A stretch of 64,000 nucleotides of DNA from VRUE01 sp035712345 (GTDB lineage: Bacteria > Actinomycetota > Thermoleophilia > Solirubrobacterales > 70-9), in the NCBI GenBank assembly GCA_035712345.1, contig DASTAY010000050.1, positions 1 through 64,000 on the forward strand, written 5' to 3'. Positions 56,923 through 64,000 of the stretch are shown piece by piece (within the stretch, counting starts at the first letter, position 1; each line of letters opens with the position of its first letter). The position numbers and the translations under genes are program-made. Under the pieces are notes generated by a model. It was not told the origin of the DNA and searched no databases. It saw nothing but the letters and a program-made list of their open reading frames with translations.

Positions 56923-58323
56923 TTACGCCTGCGGCAGCCAGGGCTCGTACCACTGGGTGAGTCCGCGGGTCAGCTCGTCGGCCTGCTTCGGCCCCCAGCT
57001 GCCCGGCTCGTAAGGGTGCACCGGGCCGGGCTCGTCGAGCAGGGGCTGGACGATCCGCCAGGTCTCCTCGACCGTGTCCTGGCGGGTGAAGAGCTGGTGG
57101 ATGCCGTCGAGGGCGTCGTCGAGCAGGCGCTCGTAGGGCTCGGGCTCCTCGCCCGGAACCTTTTCGAAGAGGACCTCGAGGTCGGCCGGCTCGAACGCCT
57201 CCTCACCCGCCTTCTTCGCGTACATCCGCGTGCGGGCGCCCGGCGTCGGCTCGATCCGCACCGTCAGCTGGTTCGGTTCCGGACGCTTGCCGCCGCCGAC
57301 GCCGAGCCGCGGCGGCCGCTTGAAGGTCACGGTCACCTCACTCGCCTTGGCCGGCATCTGCTTGCCGGCGCGGATGAAGAAGGGGACGCCGCTCCAGCGC
57401 CAGTTGTCGACCTCGAGCTCGACCGCGGCGAAGGTCTCGGTGGTCGAGTCCGGAGCGACTTCCCTGACGTCGCGGAAGCCGTCGTACTGGCCGCGCACGT
57501 AGCGCTTCGGGTCGGCGCTGCGCACGGCTTTGAAGAATTCGAGCTTCTTGTCGCGGATCGAGTCCTCCTGGTTGCCGGTCGGCGGCCCCATCCCGACCAG
57601 CGCCAGCACCTGCAGGGCGTGGTTCTGGATCACGTCGCGCATCGCCCCGACCGCGTCGTAGAAGCGGCCGCGGTCGTCGACGCCGAAGTTCTCGGCGATC
57701 GTCATCTGCACGTGGGCGACGTGCTCGCGGTTCCAGACCGGCTCGAGCAGCGAGTTGGCGAAGCGCAGGTAGGTGATGTCCATCACCGGCTCCTTGCCGA
57801 GGTAGTGGTCGATCCTCAGGATCTGCTCCTCGGAGAGCGTCTCGCACAGTTCGGCGTTGAGCTCCCGCGCCGAGGCCAGGTCGTGGCCGAACGGCTTCTC
57901 GATCACCACGTGCGCGTTCTCGGTCAGCCCGGCCCTGCCGAGACCGTTGACCACGGTGGCGAAGAGCGAGGGTGGGATCTCCAGGTAGAAGACCGGCCGC
58001 TGCGCGTCGCCGATCGCCTCCGCCACCCGTTCGAAGGTCTCGCTGTCGGCGTAATCGCCCTGCACGTAGGTGAGGCGGGCGGCGAGGCGGTCGAAGACGT
58101 CCTCGTCGGGGCTGCCGACGGTGGCGCCGATCGCGTCGTGGGCGTGCCTGCGCAGCGTCTCGTCGTCCCATTCGTCGATCGCGACGCCGACGATCGGGCA
58201 GTCGAGCTTGCCGCGCGCCTCCAGCCGGTAGAGCGCCCGGAAGGTCATTTTCTTCGCCAGGTCGCCGCTGATCCCGAAGATCGTCAGCACGTCCGCGCTG
58301 GCGCCGTCCTTGCCCTTCGCCAT
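56923..58323 (-). CDS. zwf: Glucose-6-phosphate 1-dehydrogenase
   Basis: The 466-residue enzyme performs the first oxidative pentose phosphate step, making NADPH. The Rossmann nucleotide motif GISGDLAKK is at about 17-25, EKPFGHDLASA near 141, and the substrate and catalytic stretch RIDHYLGKE near 170-178, where Asp-His form the catalytic pair. ATG 58323 is used; the frame upstream is not homologous. The other pathway genes gnd and pgl diverge from it. Confidence 0.95.
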   Translation of the reverse strand: MAKGKDGASADVLTIFGISGDLAKKMTFRALYRLEARGKLDCPIVGVAIDEWDDETLRRHAHDAIGATVGSPDEDVFDRLAARLTYVQGDYADSETFERVAEAIGDAQRPVFYLEIPPSLFATVVNGLGRAGLTENAHVVIEKPFGHDLASARELNAELCETLSEEQILRIDHYLGKEPVMDITYLRFANSLLEPVWNREHVAHVQMTIAENFGVDDRGRFYDAVGAMRDVIQNHALQVLALVGMGPPTGNQEDSIRDKKLEFFKAVRSADPKRYVRGQYDGFRDVREVAPDSTTETFAAVELEVDNWRWSGVPFFIRAGKQMPAKASEVTVTFKRPPRLGVGGGKRPEPNQLTVRIEPTPGARTRMYAKKAGEEAFEPADLEVLFEKVPGEEPEPYERLLDDALDGIHQLFTRQDTVEETWRIVQPLLDEPGPVHPYEPGSWGPKQADELTRGLTQWYEPWLPQA

Positions 58324-58408
58324 CGCCCGCCAGGCTATCCCAGTGAGCCGGGCGAGTCGCGTAGGGTAGGCCCGTGACGCCGAAGATCGACATTGGGAGG
58401 AGCTGCTG

Positions 58409-59425
58409 ATGGAGCTGGGAATCGTCGGACTCGGTCGCATGGGGGCGAACATGGCCCGCCGCCTGATGCGCGACGGCCACCGGATCGTCGCCTACGACGT
58501 CAACCCCGACGCTATCTCCGAGCTGGCCGGCGAGGGCGCCGACGGCGCCTCCTCGCTGCAGGACCTGGCCGCGAAGCTGAGCGCTCCGCGCGCGGTCTGG
58601 GTGATGGTCCCCTCCGGCGATATCACCGAGCAGACGATCGACGACGTCGCCGCCGTGCTCGAGCCCGGCGATGCGATCGTCGACGGCGGCAACTCCTACT
58701 ACCGCGACGACATCCGCCGGGCCGAGAAGCTGCGCGGGCAGCAGATCGATTTCGTCGATTGCGGCACGAGCGGCGGCGTCTTCGGCCTCGAGCGCGGCTA
58801 CTGCCTGATGATCGGCGGGCCCGACGGCGTGGTGCAGCGGCTCGACCCGATCTTCGCGACGCTGGCGCCGGGGGTGGCGGCGGCCGAGCGCACGCCCGGT
58901 CGCAGCGGCGAGCCCTCGGCGGCGGAGAACGGCTACCTGCACTGCGGCCCCAACGGCGCCGGGCACTTCGTCAAGATGGTCCACAACGGGATCGAGTACG
59001 GCCTGATGGCCGCCTATGCCGAGGGCCTCAACATCCTCGAGAACGCCAACGCCGGCAAGGTGCAGCGCGAGCAGGACGCGGAGACGGCGCCGCTCGAGCA
59101 ACCCGAGTACTACCAGTACGACCTCGACCTGCCGGAGGTGGCCGAGGTCTGGCGGCGGGGCAGCGTGATCGGCTCCTGGCTGCTCGACCTGACCGCGGCG
59201 GCGATGCAGGAATCGCCCGACCTGGGCGACTTCGCCGGTCGCGTCTCGGACTCCGGCGAGGGCCGCTGGACCTCGATCGCGGCGATCGACGAGGGTGTGC
59301 CGGCGCCGGTCCTGACCACGGCGCTGTACGAGCGCTTCGCCTCGCGCGGTCTCGACGACTTCGCCGACAAGGTGCTCTCCGCCATGCGCAAGCAGTTCGG
59401 CGGCCACGACGAGAAGGCTTCCTAG
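58409..59425 (+). CDS. gnd: 6-phosphogluconate dehydrogenase, short form (YqeC-like)
   Basis: The 338-residue decarboxylating dehydrogenase has the NAD(P) motif GLGRMGANMARR at 7-18 and the conserved CGTSGGVFGLERGYCLMIGG near 119-138. GHFVKMVHNGIEY is near 187-199, with the catalytic Lys and the substrate-binding His/Asn. This short form lacks the C-terminal extension of the 470-residue type. GGGAGG precedes ATG 58409. It converts 6-phosphogluconate to ribulose-5-phosphate. The gene is followed 26 bases later by pgl. Confidence 0.95.
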   Translation: MELGIVGLGRMGANMARRLMRDGHRIVAYDVNPDAISELAGEGADGASSLQDLAAKLSAPRAVWVMVPSGDITEQTIDDVAAVLEPGDAIVDGGNSYYRDDIRRAEKLRGQQIDFVDCGTSGGVFGLERGYCLMIGGPDGVVQRLDPIFATLAPGVAAAERTPGRSGEPSAAENGYLHCGPNGAGHFVKMVHNGIEYGLMAAYAEGLNILENANAGKVQREQDAETAPLEQPEYYQYDLDLPEVAEVWRRGSVIGSWLLDLTAAAMQESPDLGDFAGRVSDSGEGRWTSIAAIDEGVPAPVLTTALYERFASRGLDDFADKVLSAMRKQFGGHDEKAS

Positions 59426-59451
59426 AGGTCGGAGCGGGTAGGCATTCCAAG

Positions 59452-60132
59452 ATGGCGATCGAGACCAAGGTCTTCCCCGACGACCGCGCGGCGTCGCGCT
59501 ACGCGGCCGAGCTGATTGCCTCGACAGGGCAGGAGGCGCTCGACGACAAGGGCGAATACGACCTCGCGCTGAGTGGCGGCAAGACGCCCTGGGCGATGAT
59601 CGGCCTGCTCGGCGAGATGGAGGAGATGCCCTGGGAGGACGCCCACATCTTCCAGGTCGACGAGCGGGTCGCGCCGCCGGGCGACGAGGCCCGCAACCTC
59701 ACCCACCTGGTGCAGATGCTCTCGATCGACCATCAGGCGGCGCTGCGGCCGATGCCGGTCACGAGCCGCGACCTCGAACTCTCGGCCGCCGAGTACGAAG
59801 TGCACGTGCCCGAGCAGCTCGACCTCATCCACCTCGGCCTCGGGCCGGACGGGCACACCGCCTCCCTGGTGCCCGGTGACTCGGTGCTCGAAGTCGAGGA
59901 TCGTCGCGTGGCGATGACCTGGGACCCCTACGAAGGCCACCGTCGCATGACGCTCACCTACCCGGCGCTCACCGCGGCGCGGAAGATCCTCTGGCTGGTG
60001 CTGGGCGAGGAGGCGCGCGAGCCGCTCGCCAAGCTGCTCGCCGGCGATCGCTCGATCCCGGCCGGCCGGGTCGAGAACGACAACATGGTGCTCGTCTGCG
60101 ACGAGGCGGCGATGGGCTCGGCTGCCGGATGA
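59452..60132 (+). CDS. pgl: 6-phosphogluconolactonase
   Basis: The 226-residue PGL of the glucosamine-6-phosphate isomerase fold has LALSGGKTPW near 38-47, FQVDERVAPP near 67-76 and LGLGPDGHTASL near 128-139 (the catalytic His in DGHTA). It closes the oxidative branch between zwf and gnd. ATG 59452 is used. The stop overlaps the ATG of the next gene (ATGA). Confidence 0.94.
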   Translation: MAIETKVFPDDRAASRYAAELIASTGQEALDDKGEYDLALSGGKTPWAMIGLLGEMEEMPWEDAHIFQVDERVAPPGDEARNLTHLVQMLSIDHQAALRPMPVTSRDLELSAAEYEVHVPEQLDLIHLGLGPDGHTASLVPGDSVLEVEDRRVAMTWDPYEGHRRMTLTYPALTAARKILWLVLGEEAREPLAKLLAGDRSIPAGRVENDNMVLVCDEAAMGSAAG

Positions 60133-61043
60133 GCGCGGGCCCGGCCGCGGGCGAGTTCGAGACCCTGCTCTACGACGTGGCCGGCCCGGTCGCGACGATC
60201 ACCCTCAACCGGCCCGAGCAGCTCAACACGATCGTGCCGCCGATGCCCGAAGAGGTCGAGACGGCGGTCGAGCTGGCGGTGCGCGACGAGGAGGTCAGGG
60301 TGATCGTCCTGCGCGGCGCCGGGCGCGCCTTCTCCGCCGGTTATGACTTCGGCGGCGGCTTCCACCACTGGGACGAGCAGATGACGACCGAGGGCGAGTG
60401 GGACCCCGGCAAGGACTTCGCCTTCTCGACCGCGCCGGCGCTGGCGCCGACGCAGAAGCTGATGAGCGTCTGGCGAGCGCCCAAGCCGGTGATCGCCCAG
60501 GTGCACGGCTGGTGCGTCGGCGGCGGCAGCGACTTCGCCCTCTGCGCCGACCTGGTGATCGCCAGCGAGGACGCCCGCATCGGCACGCCCTACTCGCGCA
60601 TGTGGGGCGCCTACCTCTCCGGCATGTGGCTCTACCGGCTGGGGCTGGCCAAGGCGAAGGAGCACGCGCTGACCGGCAAGCCGCTCTCGGGCGCCGAAGC
60701 GGCCGAGGTCGAGCTGATCAACCGCGCGGTGCCCTTCGAGCGGCTGGAGGAGACGGTCGCCGAGGCGGCCCGGGAGCTTGCCTCGATCCCGGCCTCGCAG
60801 CTGGCGGCGATGAAGCTCCTCGTCAACCACGCCTACGAGAACATGGGCCTCGCCTCGACGCAGACCCTCGGCCCGATCCTCGACGGCTTGATGCGCAACA
60901 CGCCCGACGCCAAGCGCTTCATCGAGCTGGCCGAGCGCGACGGCGTCTCCCGCGCGGTCGCCGAGCGCGACGGCCCCTTTGGCGACTACAGCCAGGCGGC
61001 GCCGGAGGACAAGCCGGATCCGGGCAACGTCATCGAGCCCTGA
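60129..61043 (+). CDS. Enoyl-CoA hydratase/isomerase family protein
   Basis: The 304-residue crotonase-fold protein has a first oxyanion-hole segment AGRAFSAGYDF near 63-73 and the second in HGWCVGGGSDFALCADL near 123-139. The SAGYDF loop and the middle insert (GGGFHHWDEQM) are longer than in typical hydratases. The substrate is unknown. Its ATG overlaps the pgl stop, so it is translated from the same transcript, although pentose phosphate metabolism gives no reason for it. Confidence 0.85.
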   Translation: MSAGPAAGEFETLLYDVAGPVATITLNRPEQLNTIVPPMPEEVETAVELAVRDEEVRVIVLRGAGRAFSAGYDFGGGFHHWDEQMTTEGEWDPGKDFAFSTAPALAPTQKLMSVWRAPKPVIAQVHGWCVGGGSDFALCADLVIASEDARIGTPYSRMWGAYLSGMWLYRLGLAKAKEHALTGKPLSGAEAAEVELINRAVPFERLEETVAEAARELASIPASQLAAMKLLVNHAYENMGLASTQTLGPILDGLMRNTPDAKRFIELAERDGVSRAVAERDGPFGDYSQAAPEDKPDPGNVIEP

Positions 61044-61051
61044 GCCACTTG

Positions 61052-61071
61052 TGTTAGCGATTTAGCTAACA
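61052..61071 (+). promoter_or_regulatory. Operator within the promoter of the Xre/NTase pair
   Basis: TGTTAGC and GCTAACA flank GATTTA, a perfect 7-bp inverted repeat. It lies in the 17-base spacer between TTGTGT (61049) and TATAGT (61072), so a bound repressor would block the promoter. The promoter would start transcription near 61084, past ATG 61080. Confidence 0.6.
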
Positions 61072-61079
61072 TATAGTCG

Positions 61080-61403
61080 ATGGCGCTCGCGATGGAGATA
61101 TTGATCGACAGCGGCCTCAGTCAGGCTGAGCTTGCGCGTAGGGCGGGGATGCCGCGCTCAGTCGTCAATGCCTACGTGCGTGGCAAGCGTGAGCCGGGGT
61201 CGGATGCGCTCGCGCGATTGGCGGCGGCGGCTGGATTCGATCTGACGCTCTCTCCGCGCACGCCCCCGGTCGATGCCGAGCGGGCGAGCAAGATCCTCGT
61301 CCAGGTCTTGGAGCTCGCGGAGGCGCTGCCGTATCGCCCGAAGCCCGAGCTCGATTATCCGCGGTTGCCCGATCGGATCGCGGGGGGCGCTTCCGCCCTA
61401 TGA
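61080..61403 (+). CDS. Xre-family antitoxin-like regulator
   Basis: The 107-residue protein has an HTH at about 8-40 (GLSQAELARRAGMPRSVVNAYVRGKREP), a normal Cro/C1 fold, and a C-terminal linker-like part with PYRPKPELDYPRLPD. ATG 61080 lacks a ribosome site, and ATG 61092 would fit a leaderless transcript from the promoter at 61049-61077. It overlaps the nucleotidyltransferase start (ATGA) and likely represses its own promoter through the operator at 61052. Confidence 0.82.
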   Translation: MALAMEILIDSGLSQAELARRAGMPRSVVNAYVRGKREPGSDALARLAAAAGFDLTLSPRTPPVDAERASKILVQVLELAEALPYRPKPELDYPRLPDRIAGGASAL

Positions 61404-61936
61404 GCGAGCTGGTCGAGAAGCTGTTCGCGATCCATGACGCGCTTACCGAGGTGGGTCTCGCCCATGCGTTCGGTGGGGCGATTGCGCTCGCGTACTGCGT
61501 CGAGGAGCCTCGCGGCACGCGTGACCTCGACGTCAACGTATTCGTCGACGCTGCGGAGGCGGAATCGGTGCTTGCCGCGCTGCCGGATGGGGTACGCGTC
61601 CGAAAGCGAGACATTGCGCAGGTCCTTCGTGACGGTCAGGCTCGCCTGTGGTGGGACGGGGTCCCGGTCGATGTCTTCCTCAACAACATCCCGCTGCACG
61701 ACGCCGTCGCCGCGGCAGTCGTCTGGGTCCCGCTCGAGGGTCGTGACATCCCCGTGCTCAATTGTGCGTCGTTGGCGATCTTCAAGGCTTTCTTCGATCG
61801 CCCCAAGGACTGGGCTGACCTCGATGCGATCTCGATCGCAACGCCGGAGGACATCGAAGACGCCGCCTCGACGATCGCCGATCTCGTCGGCGAGGACGAC
61901 CCGGCGGTCGAGAAGCTGAAGGCGCTGGTGTCGTAG
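61400..61936 (+). CDS. AbiEii-like nucleotidyltransferase (toxin candidate)
   Basis: The 178-residue protein has the polymerase-beta-type nucleotidyltransferase core: FGGAIALAY near 23-31 as the glycine loop, then GTRDLDVNVFVD near 39-50, where two Asp hold metal, and a third acidic in VPVDVFL near 89-95. The AbiEii/MNT-like enzymes attach nucleotides to tRNA or protein and act as toxins with Xre or AbiEi partners. Short relative to AbiEii (about 300 residues), it is near the MenT/MNT size. The overlap with the regulator supports a toxin-antitoxin pair. Confidence 0.78.
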   Translation: MSELVEKLFAIHDALTEVGLAHAFGGAIALAYCVEEPRGTRDLDVNVFVDAAEAESVLAALPDGVRVRKRDIAQVLRDGQARLWWDGVPVDVFLNNIPLHDAVAAAVVWVPLEGRDIPVLNCASLAIFKAFFDRPKDWADLDAISIATPEDIEDAASTIADLVGEDDPAVEKLKALVS

Positions 61937-61945
61937 CGCTTCGGC

Positions 61946-63310
61946 TCAGACCTCGCCCAGGGCGACCGCGTGGTTGCCGACCACGCGGCCCTCGGGGTCC
62001 CACCTGCGCTTGATCTCGGCGAGGCGGGTGCAGACGTCGGGCGGCAGGATCGCGTCGACGTCGCAGGGGCCCTCGACGAAGTTGTAGTAGCCGCCCTGGC
62101 CGCGCCAGGGAGCCATCGCGTCCTCGATCCTCTGCAGGTGGGCGGGGATCGCCTCGCCCAGCTCCGGCGTCATCGGGATGCCGACGCTGTACATGACGAA
62201 GCCGGTGTCGAGATGGGAGAGGGCGCCGCCGTCCTCGGCGGGGCGGCCGAGGGCGCCGCCGAGGTGGCGCAGCTCGCTGAGCAGCAGGGGCGAGCCCGAT
62301 TCGGGGCCGGCGACGGAGACGAAGGCGTCGATCGTCTCGTCGGAGAGCTCGCCGATCGTCATGCCGTCGCCGATGCCGGGCACGGGGTGCTCCGGGTCCA
62401 TGTGGATCTTGCTCAGGCCCGCCGTCGGCATCCAGGCGAAGGTGTCCAGGATCGTCTCGCCGATCTCGCGCAGCGGCGCGATCGTCGCTTCGCCCTCGGC
62501 CTGGCCGCCGATGCAAGCGCCGTCGATCGTCAGCAGCGGGCGGCCGCGGATCGGCTCGGGCACGTCGGGGAGCGGCGGCGGGGTGAGGAAGCGGACGACC
62601 GTCGTCACCTCGTCCGGGACGCCGGCCGCCCAGTCGCGGTAGGCGCGCACGGCCTCGGCGCCGACCTCGGCCGGAAAGACGAGCGCGCCGGCGTAGATCT
62701 CGGCGATCGGCAGCAGGTTGACGCGCAGCGCCGTGACCACGGCGTAGCCGCCCCCGCCGCCGCGCATCGCCCAGAAGAGGTCGGGGTCGTTCTCGGCGTC
62801 GACGGTGCGCGCCTCGCCCTCGGCGTCGACGAGCTCGATCGCCGCGACGCGGTTGCAGGCGAAGCCGTAGCGGCGGCCGAGCCAGCTCAGCCCGCCGCCG
62901 AGCGTGTAGCCGATCACGCCGACGTCCGGCGAGGAGCCCGGCAGCGAGCACATCCCGTGCTGACCGGCGGCCTCGCCCAGCTCGAGCGAGAGCGCGCCGG
63001 CTTCGATCCGCGCGGTGCGGGCGTCGGGGTCGACCTCGATGCCGCGCATGCGCTCGGTCTTGAGCAGGATCGTCCCCTCGAGCGGCGCCAGCGGCGCGGC
63101 GCCGTGGCCGGTCCCCTGGGCGGCGATCTTGAGGTCGTTCCCAGCGGCGAAGCGAACCGTCGCGGCGATGTCGTCGGCGTTCTCGGCGAAGGCGACGGCC
63201 TCGGGGCGCTGGTCGGCGGCGAGGTTCCAGGCGGCGCGCGCCTGGTCCCAGTCGGCGTCGTCGGGGGTGGCGATGCGGCCGGCGATGGACAGTTCGTTGA
63301 AATCGGTCAT
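61946..63310 (-). CDS. FAD-linked oxidase (BBE-like)
   Basis: The 454-residue VAO-fold oxidase has an N-terminal FAD domain with AAQGTGHGAAPL near 59-70, the GTGHG loop with the His that may hold FAD covalently, and IGYTLGGGLSWLGRRYGFACN near 131-151. The C-terminal berberine-bridge-like YYNFVEGPCD segment occurs near 415. No second cysteine linkage is evident in the first part. ATG 63310 is used. The substrate could be a sugar or small alcohol, but it is unknown. Confidence 0.9.
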   Translation of the reverse strand: MTDFNELSIAGRIATPDDADWDQARAAWNLAADQRPEAVAFAENADDIAATVRFAAGNDLKIAAQGTGHGAAPLAPLEGTILLKTERMRGIEVDPDARTARIEAGALSLELGEAAGQHGMCSLPGSSPDVGVIGYTLGGGLSWLGRRYGFACNRVAAIELVDAEGEARTVDAENDPDLFWAMRGGGGGYAVVTALRVNLLPIAEIYAGALVFPAEVGAEAVRAYRDWAAGVPDEVTTVVRFLTPPPLPDVPEPIRGRPLLTIDGACIGGQAEGEATIAPLREIGETILDTFAWMPTAGLSKIHMDPEHPVPGIGDGMTIGELSDETIDAFVSVAGPESGSPLLLSELRHLGGALGRPAEDGGALSHLDTGFVMYSVGIPMTPELGEAIPAHLQRIEDAMAPWRGQGGYYNFVEGPCDVDAILPPDVCTRLAEIKRRWDPEGRVVGNHAVALGEV

Positions 63311-63349
63311 TGCGCTCCTCGGCAGGGGGGTGAACGAGTGGTGATCCTT

Positions 63350-64000
63350 TTAGCTGCCCGCGCGCCGAATCTCAACTTCGCCGCCGCGCCCGATTGTCAC
63401 TTCGCTGACCATGCTCGGCGGGAAGAGGCCATGGGAGGAGACGCCGGGGTCGGCCTCGAGCCGGGCGGCGAGCGCAGCCGGATCGCCGACCTCGCCGTGG
63501 TAGTCGGCGATCACGCCCCCGTCGGGGCTGTGGGGCACGTCGCGCAGCTCGACCTCGGGGCCGAGGCGGGCGAGGGTCGAGGCGAGGCCGAAGGCGATCA
63601 GCTCCAGCGGCACGGGCGGGGTCAGCGCCTCCACCGGCTTGCTCGAGTCGGCGATGACGACGAAGCGCGCCGCCGCCGCGGCAACGATCTTCTCGCGCTG
63701 GTGGGCGGCGCCGCCGCCCTTGATCAGCCAGCCGTCGGGGGCGATCTGGTCGGCCCCGTCGATCGCGATGTCGAGTCGCTCCAGGGAGCTGAACTCCTCG
63801 ACCGGGATGCCGAGCCCGCGCGCCTGCCGCTCGGTGGCGACCGAGGTGGCGACGCAGCGGATCTCGCCGAGCCCGCGCCGGGCGACCGCCGGCAGCAGAT
63901 GGGCGACGGTCGAGCCGGTGCCGAGGCCGACCGTCATCCCGTCCTCGACGAGCGAGGCCGCCGCCTCCGCCGCGATCCGCTTCTCCTCGTCAGCCCCCAT
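63350..64000 (-). CDS. rpiA: Ribose-5-phosphate isomerase A
   Basis: The 216-residue enzyme interconverts ribose-5-phosphate and ribulose-5-phosphate, the non-oxidative end of the pathway of zwf and gnd nearby. Motifs are GLGTGSTV near 25-32, DIAIDGADQI near 77-86 and the catalytic Lys/Glu region in LIKGGGAAHQREKIVA near 92-107. The ATG coincides with the last base of the window. The N-terminus looks complete, but nothing upstream can be checked. Confidence 0.93.
   Translation of the reverse strand: MGADEEKRIAAEAAASLVEDGMTVGLGTGSTVAHLLPAVARRGLGEIRCVATSVATERQARGLGIPVEEFSSLERLDIAIDGADQIAPDGWLIKGGGAAHQREKIVAAAAARFVVIADSSKPVEALTPPVPLELIAFGLASTLARLGPEVELRDVPHSPDGGVIADYHGEVGDPAALAARLEADPGVSSHGLFPPSMVSEVTIGRGGEVEIRRAGS

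Noticed and set aside
1..64000. Riboswitches, rRNA genes or prophage structural genes
   Set aside because: I looked for typical long conserved leaders, rRNA motifs and phage modules and saw none that I could support.

Overview
The window is very GC-rich, densely packed bacterial chromosome with many GTG starts and ATGA/GTGA start-stop overlaps. The gene set (BY-kinase exopolysaccharide locus, EfeUBO iron uptake with an IdeR/DtxR-like box, Mrp without the C-terminal CxxC, LtrA, agmatinase-like ureohydrolase, carotenoid oxygenase) fits a soil actinobacterium. The style suggests Thermoleophilia/Solirubrobacterales, which is inference only.

Layout. 1-6.9 kb: a structured leader, an anti-anti-sigma (STAS) gene, cupin, Mrp, a secreted Ig/OmpL47-like protein, cyclophilin, a two-pore-type potassium channel and a methyltransferase. 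7.0-20.5 kb: an exopolysaccharide locus with Wzz/BY-kinase, two O-antigen-ligase-like polymerases, three glycosyltransferases, a Wzx-like flippase, an exported glycoside hydrolase, a methyltransferase and a priming sugar-phosphate transferase. 20.5-32 kb: an anchored exported protein with an ECF sigma factor, two tRNA-Ser genes, an MFS pump, a sugar-lactone oxidase, a PLP-type aldolase/deaminase, a PadR/carotenoid-oxygenase divergon, P450, pyruvate kinase, a thioesterase and a crotonase.

32.0-37.8 kb is an integrative element in the 3' end of tRNA-Arg(ACG). It is bounded by 44-bp identical att repeats and by matching pairs of TGGGGCAAC arm-type repeats. It carries a tyrosine integrase, a Doc/Fic toxin with a small upstream partner, and an OLD-family ATPase-TOPRIM nuclease with a 90-codon companion, and its right half is visibly lower in GC. 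Just outside attR lie a third, diverged repeat cluster and a decayed integrase N-terminus, so a second element once sat there in tandem.

38-53.4 kb is ordinary accessory and housekeeping content: small secreted and NTF2-like proteins, a phosphoesterase, aldo/keto reductase, LtrA, MFS, an MBL hydrolase, a PQQ-like propeller, a GH26-like exported protein and RecQ. It also holds an agmatinase-family gene whose N-terminal coding frame is cut by a TAG. 53.4-56.9 kb is efeO, efeB and efeU under two copies of the same iron box. 56.9-64 kb is a pentose-phosphate group (zwf, gnd, pgl, rpiA) interspersed with a crotonase, an Xre/nucleotidyltransferase toxin-antitoxin-like pair and an FAD oxidase.

The most unusual non-coding structure is a set of long, near-perfect inverted repeats at gene ends: 2580-2622 and 54673-54715 belong to one family, while 24335-24374 and 47575-47687 are unique.
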